The notes under the pieces are model-generated. The model made no database searches. It saw nothing but the letters and a program-made list of their open reading frames with translations, and had not been told where the DNA came from. A stretch of 64,000 nt of DNA from Clostridiales bacterium UBA4080. GTDB lineage: Bacteria; Bacillota; Clostridia; Lachnospirales; Vallitaleaceae. The first letter of the stretch is position 1. The number at the start of each line of letters is the position of its first letter. The translations under genes and the position numbers were made by a program. The stretch is from contig DFYO01000054.1 in assembly GCA_002381865.1 (NCBI GenBank), positions 36,725 to 100,724 of the forward strand, written 5' to 3'. Of this stretch, positions 1 through 8,136 are shown piece by piece.

Positions 1-2
1 AG

Positions 3-461
3 ATAATGCAATTTTACACAATAATACTGATGTTAATGCATATTGAAAGAATTTCAGCAGAGGATATTCTTGAGTGGATGGGCGTGTTTTCAAATGTTTT
101 CAAGGAAGGTATTGAAAGGTGTATTAATAACTTTGAATATGGGGATTACTTAGCATTGGAAGAGCTAAAAAACCAAGAAAGATATCCGCCGCTAGAAAGA
201 ATTATTGAAAATTTACAAGCCGCTACAACGAGTATAACGATTAAGCAAGCCTTTGATGAGCTAAAAACAGAAAGGTACTATTATCAGGAAAAAAGAAAAC
301 AAGATAATGAAATAATGGTCAGTAAAAAAGGAGCATATGGAAGAATAATAGCATTTACTCCATTTGCAGCTACAGTTATTTTGTATCTTATTGTACCCTT
401 TATACACTTAAGTATAAATCAATTTATTCAGTATTCAAATCAAATAACAGATTATCTGTAA
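3..461 (+). CDS. C-terminal part of a membrane protein, possibly TadC/GspF-like (5' partial)
   Basis: The reading frame is open to the left edge of the window, so the first ATG at position 6 is probably internal and the gene is cut off. The visible 151 residues hold a soluble helical stretch rich in charged residues, including a coiled-coil-like YYYQEKRKQDNE segment. One strong membrane segment follows near the C terminus (about residues 118-136, IIAFTPFAATVILYLIVPF). A cytoplasmic helical domain followed by a terminal membrane helix is how GspF/TadB/TadC platform proteins of pilus and type II-like secretion machines end, and the next genes look like pseudopilins. The family assignment is inferred from layout, not from a diagnostic motif. 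The next gene starts 12 bases after the stop. Confidence 0.5.
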   Translation: MMQFYTIILMLMHIERISAEDILEWMGVFSNVFKEGIERCINNFEYGDYLALEELKNQERYPPLERIIENLQAATTSITIKQAFDELKTERYYYQEKRKQDNEIMVSKKGAYGRIIAFTPFAATVILYLIVPFIHLSINQFIQYSNQITDYL

Positions 462-473
462 AAGGAGAGCAAA

Positions 474-935
474 ATGAATGAAAATGTATTAGGATTTATT
501 AAATGGGCAGCGGGAATAGTAATTACCTTAGCAATAATAAGTATAGCCTTTATTGTATTTAATATTGCTAAAGATGGAACAATGGCAGGAGTAAATAAGA
601 TAGGTAATATGAATTCACAGATTGCAGAGAGCGATATTACTATTTATGATGAGCAAGAGGTTTCAGGGTCAGAAGTTATCAATGTAATTCGAAAAAACAA
701 GGATAGCTATCTGGGTATTTTAGTGAAAACAGGTAAAAACACAAGTGGCACATGGTATGGGTACAGCGGAAGTATTTCGGGGGGGACAGCTACACTATCG
801 GGAGTATCCTCAGTTACACTTAGTAATGCATTAGATGAAACCAGCAATCAGTATATCAACCCTAATGGCAGATTTGATGGAAAGATATTTCGTGATGAAA
901 ATGGTTCAGCTGTTGCCATAAGCTTTACTCAGTAA
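474..935 (+). CDS. Small membrane-anchored protein, possible pseudopilin
   Basis: The 153-residue product starts at ATG 474 behind AAAGGAGAG. It has one N-terminal hydrophobic helix (about residues 9-30, IKWAAGIVITLAIISIAFIV) followed by a polar exported domain with a Ser/Thr/Gly-rich middle. This is the architecture of a pilin-like or pseudopilin-like subunit. No prepilin peptidase site of the classical GFxxxE type is evident. It sits in a tight run of five same-strand genes with similar one-helix N termini, which supports a role in a surface-exposed machine. The family is not recognised with certainty. Confidence 0.55.
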   Translation: MNENVLGFIKWAAGIVITLAIISIAFIVFNIAKDGTMAGVNKIGNMNSQIAESDITIYDEQEVSGSEVINVIRKNKDSYLGILVKTGKNTSGTWYGYSGSISGGTATLSGVSSVTLSNALDETSNQYINPNGRFDGKIFRDENGSAVAISFTQ

Positions 936-939
936 AAGT

Positions 940-1302
940 ATGAATAAGCAAAGTACAGATTATATTTTTGAGCTTGCTGCCTTATTTATGTTTATTATTG
1001 CTATGTCCTTGTTTTTGGTTGAAAAAAAAGCAAGTGAACAATTGTTTTATTCCTTTGAACGCTCATATATGAATAGGGATAGTGTTTATGAGGGGAGATC
1101 AGAAAAACATCAAGAAGAGGTTAAAGGTAGCGAGCTGGTCTTAATTGCAATGAACCCGAAAAATCATCCTGTGTATTTTGAAGGGAAGCTGTATTTGCAG
1201 GAAGAGGAGATTGATATAAGCAAAATAAAGCTGGATAAAGAATACATAGAAAGTATTATTTTAGATAGTAAAGGTGAAATAACAGCAGTGGTTTATGAAT
1301 AA
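940..1302 (+). CDS. Small one-helix membrane protein of the pilus-like cluster
   Basis: The 120-residue product has a single N-terminal membrane helix (about residues 9-26, FELAALFMFIIAMSLFLV) and a charged extracellular tail. The ATG lies four bases after the previous stop and no good Shine-Dalgarno sequence is visible, so translation is probably coupled to the upstream gene. The last nine codons (GEITAVVYE) form the first unit of a three-copy 34-base tandem repeat running past the stop codon. Function is unknown; by position and topology it resembles a minor pilin-like subunit. Confidence 0.55.
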   Translation: MNKQSTDYIFELAALFMFIIAMSLFLVEKKASEQLFYSFERSYMNRDSVYEGRSEKHQEEVKGSELVLIAMNPKNHPVYFEGKLYLQEEEIDISKIKLDKEYIESIILDSKGEITAVVYE

Positions 1303-1375
1303 TAAAAGTGAAATAACAGCAGTGGTTTATGAATAATAAAAGTGAAATAACAGCAGTGGTTTATAAATAACAAGG
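1274..1375 (+). repeat. Three tandem 34-base copies of a gene 3' end
   Basis: The sequence beginning GTGAAATAACAGCAGTGG is present at 1274, 1308 and 1342 with a period of exactly 34. The first copy covers the last codons and stop of the upstream gene and the next two lie outside it. Copies 1 and 2 are identical over most of the unit. Copy 3 changes TTTATGAATAA to TTTATAAATAA and then decays. The period is not a multiple of three, yet the ATG in each of the first two copies opens a 13-codon ORF that re-encodes SEITAVVY in another frame. Confidence 0.95.
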
Positions 1376-1392
1376 GTTATAAGAGGTAGAGA

Positions 1393-1914
1393 ATGAATGA
1401 TTCAATAGGAAAACTATTTGTTATTGTTTTGGGTGCATTTCTTATGGTGTTTTTTCCACTAATACAGATGCTGGAGAATCAGGAAGATATTAGTAGAATG
1501 TTTGTACAAACTGAAGCGGGCAGATTTGTTGACTCAGTTAGAAATACAGGATATATAACTCCAAGAATGTATCAAGATTTTTTAACAGCATTAGCATCCT
1601 CCGGTATGCTATTTGAAATAGAGCTTGAGCATTTGCATAGAAAGTATGATCCGGTATATGTTGATCCACTGGAAAGTAATAGTTTTACTGGGGAGGTAAA
1701 AGTGAATTATAATGCCTTTTACACAGAAGATATATTAATGGAGCTTACAGAAGAAGCGGCTAAAGAAAGATATGTGCTTTCAAAGGGAGATTATTTTACG
1801 GTTAATATAAGCAACAGGGAAAAGACGTTGGCAACAAAAACAAAGGAATTATTTCTGGGGAGTGATTTTCCAGTTGAAACAATTATTGTAAGATATGGAG
1901 GCATGGTACATTGA
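1393..1914 (+). CDS. One-helix membrane protein of the pilus-like cluster
   Basis: The 173-residue product starts at ATG 1393 behind AGAGGTAGAG. Its N-terminal membrane helix (about residues 6-24, GKLFVIVLGAFLMVFFPLI) is followed by an exported alpha/beta domain of about 145 residues. The start of that domain (VQTEAGRFVDSVRNTGYIT, then a Phe/Leu-rich helix) resembles exported subunits encoded near tad-like genes in clostridia, from memory only. The stop codon overlaps the TTG start of the next gene, so the two are translationally coupled. Function is inferred from context. Confidence 0.55.
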   Translation: MNDSIGKLFVIVLGAFLMVFFPLIQMLENQEDISRMFVQTEAGRFVDSVRNTGYITPRMYQDFLTALASSGMLFEIELEHLHRKYDPVYVDPLESNSFTGEVKVNYNAFYTEDILMELTEEAAKERYVLSKGDYFTVNISNREKTLATKTKELFLGSDFPVETIIVRYGGMVH

Positions 1915-2864
1915 AAATCAGTGATTGGATTATAGTATTTATATTAATAATAATTCCCTTTGTAATGATTACAAATATAAAAAAAAGCAATACAAGGTAT
2001 CTTATGGATAAAAATATTCAACTAGATAAAATACTTGGAAGTGCTGTATCAGACGGAGCGGCGAAGCTTTATGAAAGAGGTGATAGCAGTAGAATTGTAT
2101 TAAACAAAGAAAATGCAATTGAAACGTTTTATTTTTCACTAAAAAATAATTTAAAGTATACAACCGATGAATACCAGATGAAGCTATTAAAAACATATAC
2201 TCCTGCAATTATAATCTTAGAGTATGACGGGTGTTGCTTATGTTCATTTGAAGTAAATACGGATAATAATGGCGAGAAACATCAAGCGCAGATAATAAGA
2301 CCAAAAAAATACTATATGTATGAAACACCAGATTTTATTTGTAATTTTACAATATCAGACACTATTATTATATACAATAAAAAGACAGGAGAAAGAATAG
2401 TGGGAAAACGAGAGGATTTAATTCAAGAAAGTATGCCGAGATTTTTAGAAAGCAAGATAGAATTCGAAGCTTTAAGATACAGAGTAATGACTAAGGTCGT
2501 TGAGACGGAAATGCTTAAGGGAATTAACAAGCATAACTTAATGGCAAAAAACAATTCTATAAGCTATGAGTTTTATTTGCCGACAATTGATGATGAGGAT
2601 TGGGAAAGAACAATTGAAAGTATTGGCATGATTGCATTTTTTCAGGGCATGCCTTTAAACATTGGAGACAGTGTATATAATGGTTATGCACTTGCTGGAG
2701 CTCAAATATTTAAGCAAGAGGGATACTACTTAGATTATGAAAACGGACTTTCATACTATCACAGAGCAGGCTGTACAAAGCTGAAGAATCAAGAACTTAG
2801 ATATGCAAATCCAGAAGAATGTGCAAAGGAAGGAGCCTTTCCCTGTGATATTTGTAAACCGTAA
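1911..2864 (+). CDS. Membrane-anchored protein with C-terminal Ada-type zinc motif
   Basis: Translation starts at TTG 1911, which overlaps the previous stop and is preceded by TGGAGG. The 317-residue product has an N-terminal membrane helix (about residues 6-21), a large domain without recognised motifs, and a short C-terminal module: H284-x3-C288 followed by C312-x2-C315-K-P-stop. This matches the YHRxxC...GxxPCxxCxP pattern of the small zinc fingers found in Ada N termini and at the ends of some exported proteins. It is the last gene of the pilus-like cluster. A structural zinc site on an exported subunit is a likely reading; a DNA-repair role is not supported because the rest is not Ada. 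Confidence 0.6.
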   Translation: MKISDWIIVFILIIIPFVMITNIKKSNTRYLMDKNIQLDKILGSAVSDGAAKLYERGDSSRIVLNKENAIETFYFSLKNNLKYTTDEYQMKLLKTYTPAIIILEYDGCCLCSFEVNTDNNGEKHQAQIIRPKKYYMYETPDFICNFTISDTIIIYNKKTGERIVGKREDLIQESMPRFLESKIEFEALRYRVMTKVVETEMLKGINKHNLMAKNNSISYEFYLPTIDDEDWERTIESIGMIAFFQGMPLNIGDSVYNGYALAGAQIFKQEGYYLDYENGLSYYHRAGCTKLKNQELRYANPEECAKEGAFPCDICKP

Positions 2865-3455
2865 TTATTTTTTGCGGTTATTTTTTTTTGTAGTATTTTT
2901 TTTAACTGAATATCCAAAGTGTCCTAGGTACTTACCTAATCCAAAATAACTGCCATGAGAGTAGCATAGAGGCTTGGAATCGTTAAAGTGAAATTTGTTA
3001 GAGGAGTCCATAAGAGAGTCATCGACATGGATTGCTAATACCTTTGCTATAAACAAATCATGGGAACCCAGCTCTTTTACTTCGACTACCTTGCATTCTA
3101 TGTTTACGGGGCTTTCTTTAATTCTCGGACATTTTACATAACTCGATGGTTCAGGAGTCAGCTTGGTTTCCAAAAACTTATTAACATCTCTGCCAGATTT
3201 TACACCACAGTAATCAGTAGCCTTAACCATTGTCTCGGTTGTAAGATTTACAACAAACTCACCACTATTTTTGATTAAAGAATAGGAATGCCTTGAGGGA
3301 CGCAGAGATATTGAAAGCATGGGGGGATTTGTACAAATAGTTCCTGCCCAAGCTACAGTCACCATATTATAATCACTTGGATTGCTGCCACAGGATACAA
3401 TAACTGCTGGCAGAGGATATAACATATTGCCAGGCTTCCATTCAATTTTAGACAT
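2865..3455 (-). CDS. Flavoredoxin-like flavin reductase domain protein
   Basis: The 196-residue product belongs to the FMN-binding split-barrel flavin reductase/flavoredoxin family. The N terminus (WKPGNMLYPLPAVIVSCG), the NMVTVAWAGTICTNPPMLSISLRPSRHSY stretch and the GEFVVNL strand follow the family pattern for binding FMN. It probably accepts or donates electrons in the cytoplasm, although the partner is not visible. The start ATG at 3455 is preceded on its strand by an AAAGGAG-like site. The gene converges with the preceding plus-strand gene with zero intervening bases (stops at 2862-2864 and 2865-2867), and no terminator separates them. The last dozen residues are unusually Lys/Asn-rich. 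Confidence 0.85.
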   Translation of the reverse strand: MSKIEWKPGNMLYPLPAVIVSCGSNPSDYNMVTVAWAGTICTNPPMLSISLRPSRHSYSLIKNSGEFVVNLTTETMVKATDYCGVKSGRDVNKFLETKLTPEPSSYVKCPRIKESPVNIECKVVEVKELGSHDLFIAKVLAIHVDDSLMDSSNKFHFNDSKPLCYSHGSYFGLGKYLGHFGYSVKKNTTKKNNRKK

Positions 3456-3681
3456 AGTTTTGCTCCTTTATAGTAAAGTAATAGGTTAGTTGATAGCTTT
3501 TAAAATATTAAGTTTATTTTAGGCAAGACTTAGAAGAATGTCAATAGTAGTGAAGATAGAGTATAGTATAGGGTAATGTTATATAAGGTATAAATATTTG
3601 GAAAAACAATAATAATATATAAATTCACTTATTTTTTAAAATATGGTAAAATTAATAATAATTGACAAGGACGGTGAGTTT

Positions 3682-4806
3682 ATGGGCAAGTATGGAAGAG
3701 CTAAGAGGGAAGAAAAGGTTACTAATATTGCTATAATTGAAAATACGGTACTTGAGGAGTCTGATTTTGAGGGAATAATCAGAGAGGCTGATTATGAAGC
3801 GCCAATTACAACAGATTTATACAATGCTGGGGGCTTAACAGCAGAAGATTCAAATGCAGCTACAAGCCTTAAACAACCAAGTTTAGAACAAAAACAGCTA
3901 CAAGCAGGTTCAGGTACGGGAAGAAATACTGAACAGAAGTTTGAAAGAATCGTTAAGGAGTTTAGCAAAGCAAAAGCTGAAAAGAACGAGAATGCAGTAA
4001 CCGGGAAAAACAAGCTTGCTAATGCCGTTGTAAGCTATTTGAAAAGAAATTGGTTATTTCTTGGTATTATGTTTTTTCTATGGATGATTTTAGGAGTTGA
4101 GCATAGCTTTAAGGCTTATAATTTCCCGGTTGTTGGAACAATACTTAGGCTGTTTAATAAACAGCCACAGGGCGGAATTTTAAGGTTTTTAACAGCTACC
4201 TACAATGGCCCTGTAAGCTTTGGGGATTTTATGAAACCAACATTTTATGGGTATATAGTTGCATTTGTAGCAAAGCCAATATACCTGTTAGCGATGACAG
4301 GTGTAGTTTTGCCAATGATTAAGGGGCTTTTTAAAAAGGATCCAAAGACAAGCGGAAGCTTTCTTAAAAGCACGAGTTATTTTAAAATCTTGCTTACAGG
4401 AATGCTTAGAGAGGTTAATCATATGGCCTTAGCATTAACAGGCCTGGGCATTGCCTTGATAATTACCAATTTATTAACCAGAAACGGTAAAATTGATAAG
4501 GGTTTTGTGCCTATTTTACTTGCAATTGTATTGCTGGCAGGAATAAAGGAGCCGGCAGCATCCTTATTAGATAAAATAATAAGCAGAGCTTTAGGCGCAT
4601 TATTACATTTTATTCCTAATGGTCTAAGAGGTGCAATGTATAAAATTGGAGTAATAAAGACGGGCTGCATACTTGGCTTTACATTAGGAGTATTGACAGG
4701 GAGACTTGGTGAAAATATAAATTATACAATTGGAATTATTTGTTTTATTGCAGGGGCAGTAATATTAATGTTTGTCAGGGAGAAAAAAGCCTATGGCAAT
4801 GAATAA
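3682..4806 (+). CDS. Polytopic membrane protein with long charged N-terminal domain
   Basis: The preferred start is ATG 3682, with AAGGACGGTGAG upstream; an ATG at 3643 in the same frame has no ribosome binding site. The 374-residue product has about 120 hydrophilic N-terminal residues that look disordered and Gln/Lys/Glu-rich. These are followed by six or so membrane segments, for example NWLFLGIMFFLWMILG, IYLLAMTGVVLPMI, MALALTGLGIALIITN, FVPILLAIVLLAGI, TGCILGFTLGVLTG and the last helix before the Lys-rich C terminus. I do not recognise a family. Its 3' end overlaps the start of the SPASM protein gene by 14 bases, so it is the first gene of the 3682-10875 cluster and may be a transporter or membrane platform for it. 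Confidence 0.7.
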   Translation: MGKYGRAKREEKVTNIAIIENTVLEESDFEGIIREADYEAPITTDLYNAGGLTAEDSNAATSLKQPSLEQKQLQAGSGTGRNTEQKFERIVKEFSKAKAEKNENAVTGKNKLANAVVSYLKRNWLFLGIMFFLWMILGVEHSFKAYNFPVVGTILRLFNKQPQGGILRFLTATYNGPVSFGDFMKPTFYGYIVAFVAKPIYLLAMTGVVLPMIKGLFKKDPKTSGSFLKSTSYFKILLTGMLREVNHMALALTGLGIALIITNLLTRNGKIDKGFVPILLAIVLLAGIKEPAASLLDKIISRALGALLHFIPNGLRGAMYKIGVIKTGCILGFTLGVLTGRLGENINYTIGIICFIAGAVILMFVREKKAYGNE

Positions 4807-5863
4807 AATAATTGATAGAAATGGATTTGTGTCTATTTTCAACACAGAAAATGGAGATTATTATAGAAGTGGCATTTTGGATGCAAAAGGAAAGGATACT
4901 GGTATTGATGGTTTTGTATCAGAGTTTCCTCAGCTGCTTGATATTGGCATTATGGGGCATTGTAAGCACGGTTTAAGCGGAAAGTGTGCGGAAGCGGGAG
5001 TAGAATGCTATCAAAGCGGAGGAACAATTGTACAAGATAATATGCCTGCACATATTTATGAAAAGCTAATTAAACAGTGCGAGGGAAGAACCTTTCAGGT
5101 TGCATTAGGAGGAAGAGGAGATCCTGATGAGCATGAGGATTTTGAAAAAATATTATACACTACACGAAAATATGGAATTGTACCCAATATAACAACATCG
5201 GGTTATGGAATTACAGAAAAAAAAGCAGAGATAATAAAGAAATATTGCGGAGCCGCTGCGGTCAGCTATTATAAGACACCTTATATGCAAAGAGCAATAT
5301 CAATGCTTTCACAAAGAGGAGTAACAACGAATCTTCATTATGTTCTGGGAAACCATAATATAGGTGAAGCAATTGAATTGCTTAATGGAAATCTGAAGGT
5401 TGAAGGAATTGACAGAATTATATTTTTACTACATAAACCAATTGGAATGGGGTCGAAGGAAAGGGTTTTAAAACGAGAAAATCCGAGAGTAAAGGAATTT
5501 TTCAGACTTCTTTCAAACTCTGAGACTGTTGAAAAAACGGGATTTGATTCCTGTCTAGTGCCTGCAATCTTAGATTTTTGTCCTGAGATTGCACCTGAAA
5601 GCTTTGATGCATGTGAATCTGGAAGATTTTCGGCATATATTGATTCCAAAGCAAGACTGAGTCCGTGTAGTTTTGACAAAGATAGTGAAATTTTAATTGA
5701 TTTAAATAAATACGCAATAGAAGAGGCATGGAATAGCGCTGAGCTTGAAGACTTTAGGAAAAGATTTTTGTATGGCTGTGGGAGTTGTGAAAAAAGAAGC
5801 TTATGTATGGGAGGATGTCCGATTTGTCCGGAAATTAATCTCTGCAGTGGATATACTAAATAG
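4793..5863 (+). CDS. Radical SAM/SPASM-like iron-sulfur protein with non-canonical cysteine spacing
   Basis: The 356-residue product starts at ATG 4793 (AGGGAG 10 bases upstream); ATG 4799 is an alternative. The N-terminal cluster cysteines are C57, C65 and C72, a C-x7-C-x6-C arrangement instead of CX3CX2C. They are followed by GGRGDP and TTSGYG segments and beta-alpha repeats consistent with a radical-SAM partial barrel. The C terminus is a clear SPASM-type auxiliary cluster domain: C274, C292, C329-x2-C332-x5-C338-x3-C342-x2-C345-x5-C351, including the MGGCPIC motif. SPASM enzymes usually modify peptides or protein side chains. The likely substrate is a neighbouring product, most plausibly the next gene, which starts 17 bases downstream. 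The chemistry is unknown. Confidence 0.75.
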   Translation: MAMNKIIDRNGFVSIFNTENGDYYRSGILDAKGKDTGIDGFVSEFPQLLDIGIMGHCKHGLSGKCAEAGVECYQSGGTIVQDNMPAHIYEKLIKQCEGRTFQVALGGRGDPDEHEDFEKILYTTRKYGIVPNITTSGYGITEKKAEIIKKYCGAAAVSYYKTPYMQRAISMLSQRGVTTNLHYVLGNHNIGEAIELLNGNLKVEGIDRIIFLLHKPIGMGSKERVLKRENPRVKEFFRLLSNSETVEKTGFDSCLVPAILDFCPEIAPESFDACESGRFSAYIDSKARLSPCSFDKDSEILIDLNKYAIEEAWNSAELEDFRKRFLYGCGSCEKRSLCMGGCPICPEINLCSGYTK

Positions 5864-5880
5864 AGAAGGGAGGCTTTTTG

Positions 5881-8034
5881 ATGAAAATCAGAAAAGGATT
5901 TGTAACTAATTCCAGTTCAACAAATTTTGGAACAATGCTTGTTACTTCATTAGGCTCGATAGGAATAGCATCTATATTAAATATTTTTAATATAGATATG
6001 AATGCTAAGAAAAAGTCATATGTAAGACTTGTTGTGGAAGCTCCTACAAGCAGAATACTAAAGCCGGGAGACGCTATTGCAATTAGAGGAGAGGTTGTAA
6101 AGCTGGAAATTATTGACGGAGAAGTTTCAGGCGAACCAGTTGTAGTTGCGGCAGCTGTGGTTGAGTGTATTGAAGGAGCAGAGGTACTTGATGGCAATGG
6201 CAGTGACTATTATGTAACGACTGATGAAAACAGAATGAAGATATTTAAGGGAAGTATTCGATTTTTAGTATGGGCAGAATATGAAGGTGAAAAAATGTCT
6301 GCAAATATAGATTTTTCACTAGCTAGCTTTAATATTGAGCCTGCTGAGGGGATATTTGTGGTTTCTACTAAAAACGAAGAAAAATTAAAAATATATTCAA
6401 ATGCAGAGGCATCTTTTTCTGATGATATTGCAACAAATATTTTGCAATCAGAAATAATTTTTGCAGATAATTCTACAAAAGAGATGAAGCTAATAGAAAA
6501 TGTTGAGGAACCTGAAAAGCTTTTTAATAAATATACCTGTGGAATAAATAAAAGATATAAGGTTAGAGCAGATTATTCTGGGGCAATAATGGAAAAGGAA
6601 TATACTGCAAGAATTTTGTGTGAATCAATACTTGTTCCAAAACAATTAAAGGAACCAATTGTAATAAAATGCTATAGCGATAAAGAAAGCGATAAAAGAC
6701 AATCAACTGCTTTTGAATTGCCAATAAAGGTAGTGGTTTTTGATAGCAAGCAAAAAAAAATGGTCACGGATGTTGAACTTACAAATAATCTTGAATTTGA
6801 AGTATTTGCAAAATCAGCCCAAAAGCATATTAATAATGAGCAGGCAAGAAAAGCAATAACGGATGCACAAATTGTATTTGAATTAGTTCCAAATACAGGA
6901 GCGGCAACAGATACAAAGCCCTATGCCAGATACAGGATATATTCAAATGCTTTAGCTGAGGCTGAAACAGATAAGGTTGAAATTGGAATAAGAGTAACCT
7001 GTAAAGAAACTAGAATTGGTGAAGTAATGTTAAATGGTACGTTATTTCCAAGGATTGATTTAAAGGGACTAATAAAGCAGTTTATTGCGTACCCAAGCGG
7101 AACCTTTGTAGCCTCACAGATTAAGCTGGGAGATGTAGATATTTACATGGAGGCAATTGATTTTCTGACAGATATAAAAATGATTACTTCAGGGAATCCA
7201 AGGTTCCAGCCAGGAGAAAATGCAATGTATTTATATAAAATTCCTGAAGGTATTCATGAATTTGCAGCAGTTCAAACTATTCATCATGAGCTTGCTCATG
7301 CAATAGAAGAGCAGCATGGAGATGAAGGAGGAACTACTGAGTGGGATGAGAGACATTCATATTATATTGAAAATCTTAGTAATGTATGCTTTCATCTTGC
7401 AAATCTGGAAAGAGGAAATAAACCGGATATAGAAAATGCTATTGGTGAGGCAATTATTGCTTATGATTCAGTTTATTTCAATTTTGCCAATTTAGTAGAG
7501 CCTGCTAATGTAGGTGAAATTATTAGCTGGTTTGGTGTAAAAGCACCTACGCAGCATCAGCTTTTTGGAAAATATGCAAGCTTTGAGGATTACAATATGA
7601 ATTCAAGCTTGTCAGAGGAAATGATTAATAAAATATCCAAAGCAGTTAGAAGAAAATATTTTCCCGGTAATGTTATGGGAAGATGGCAGGAAAAGGGCGG
7701 CTTATTTGACGGAATGAACTGGAGAATATCCTGGAGTAAGGGTGAGCTTGGTAATTTGATACCTGAAAGTACTCAATATTCCTTTAAGGAAATGAGCAGA
7801 AGCTGGTCTGGAGGAAGCTTACTAAGGCTTGAGGTCAGATTTTTTGTTACAAGACTGAGGGATAATGATGAGGATGAGCTTATTGCAATATTTGATGCAG
7901 GCTCCTTTGACTCTTCGGATTATCACTATCCAGCGGTTAGTAAAATGAGCGTAAAATGGATGGCAGGAAGAACCCTAAGTGATTGTATTTTAGGAGATCA
8001 TAGAGATAAGGTGGTTCAGCTTGAAAAGAAATAA
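5881..8034 (+). CDS. MKIRKGFVTNSSS-motif protein with metzincin-like HExxHxxxxxH site
   Basis: The start is ATG 5881 behind GAAGGGAGG; the in-frame TTG just before it lies too close to the ribosome binding site. The 717-residue product begins MKIRKGFVTNSSSTNFG. I recognise this as a recurring N-terminal signature of otherwise unrelated Firmicute proteins of unknown function. A hydrophobic stretch follows (about residues 18-36). Residues about 40-430 look like beta-rich, Ig-like repeats. H469-E-L-A-H473-x5-H479 is a zincin site with metzincin spacing, although Glu replaces the usual Gly. There is no ordinary signal peptide. It is flanked by a SPASM enzyme and a C39-like peptidase. I infer that it is either the modified substrate or a protease acting within this system. 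Confidence 0.7.
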   Translation: MKIRKGFVTNSSSTNFGTMLVTSLGSIGIASILNIFNIDMNAKKKSYVRLVVEAPTSRILKPGDAIAIRGEVVKLEIIDGEVSGEPVVVAAAVVECIEGAEVLDGNGSDYYVTTDENRMKIFKGSIRFLVWAEYEGEKMSANIDFSLASFNIEPAEGIFVVSTKNEEKLKIYSNAEASFSDDIATNILQSEIIFADNSTKEMKLIENVEEPEKLFNKYTCGINKRYKVRADYSGAIMEKEYTARILCESILVPKQLKEPIVIKCYSDKESDKRQSTAFELPIKVVVFDSKQKKMVTDVELTNNLEFEVFAKSAQKHINNEQARKAITDAQIVFELVPNTGAATDTKPYARYRIYSNALAEAETDKVEIGIRVTCKETRIGEVMLNGTLFPRIDLKGLIKQFIAYPSGTFVASQIKLGDVDIYMEAIDFLTDIKMITSGNPRFQPGENAMYLYKIPEGIHEFAAVQTIHHELAHAIEEQHGDEGGTTEWDERHSYYIENLSNVCFHLANLERGNKPDIENAIGEAIIAYDSVYFNFANLVEPANVGEIISWFGVKAPTQHQLFGKYASFEDYNMNSSLSEEMINKISKAVRRKYFPGNVMGRWQEKGGLFDGMNWRISWSKGELGNLIPESTQYSFKEMSRSWSGGSLLRLEVRFFVTRLRDNDEDELIAIFDAGSFDSSDYHYPAVSKMSVKWMAGRTLSDCILGDHRDKVVQLEKK

Positions 8035-8077
8035 AGCTAAAATTTAGCAAATAATGAATGCTTTTAATTTATGATAT

Positions 8078-8104
8078 GTCCCCGCTCCTAAAATGGAGGG
8101 GGAC
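8078..8104 (+). terminator. GC-rich hairpin between the zincin-like gene and the C39 peptidase gene
   Basis: GTCCCC-G-CTCC and GGAG-GGGGAC form a stem of ten pairs with one bulged G and a six-base loop. No U-run follows, so it is more likely an attenuator or mRNA-stability element than a full terminator. It lies in the 102-base gap inside the four-gene cluster. Confidence 0.5.
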
Positions 8105-8136
8105 TATCCTTTGAATAACTTATATGAGGCGACACT

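Noticed and set aside
1274..1375. Could the regularly spaced repeats be a CRISPR array
   Set aside because: The copies are contiguous without spacers, only three in number, and derive from the coding end of the adjacent gene. The same holds at 28958-29071. No cas genes are present.
6..2864. Prophage or integrative element origin for the first five genes
   Set aside because: No integrase, terminase, portal or relaxase is visible and codon use matches the neighbours. The single-helix exported architecture fits a pilus-like machine better.
2862..2867. Zero-gap convergent stops of the zinc-motif gene and the flavoredoxin-like gene
   Set aside because: Tight convergence occurs in compact genomes. 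I looked for a shared terminator and saw none, but this alone does not support a functional claim.
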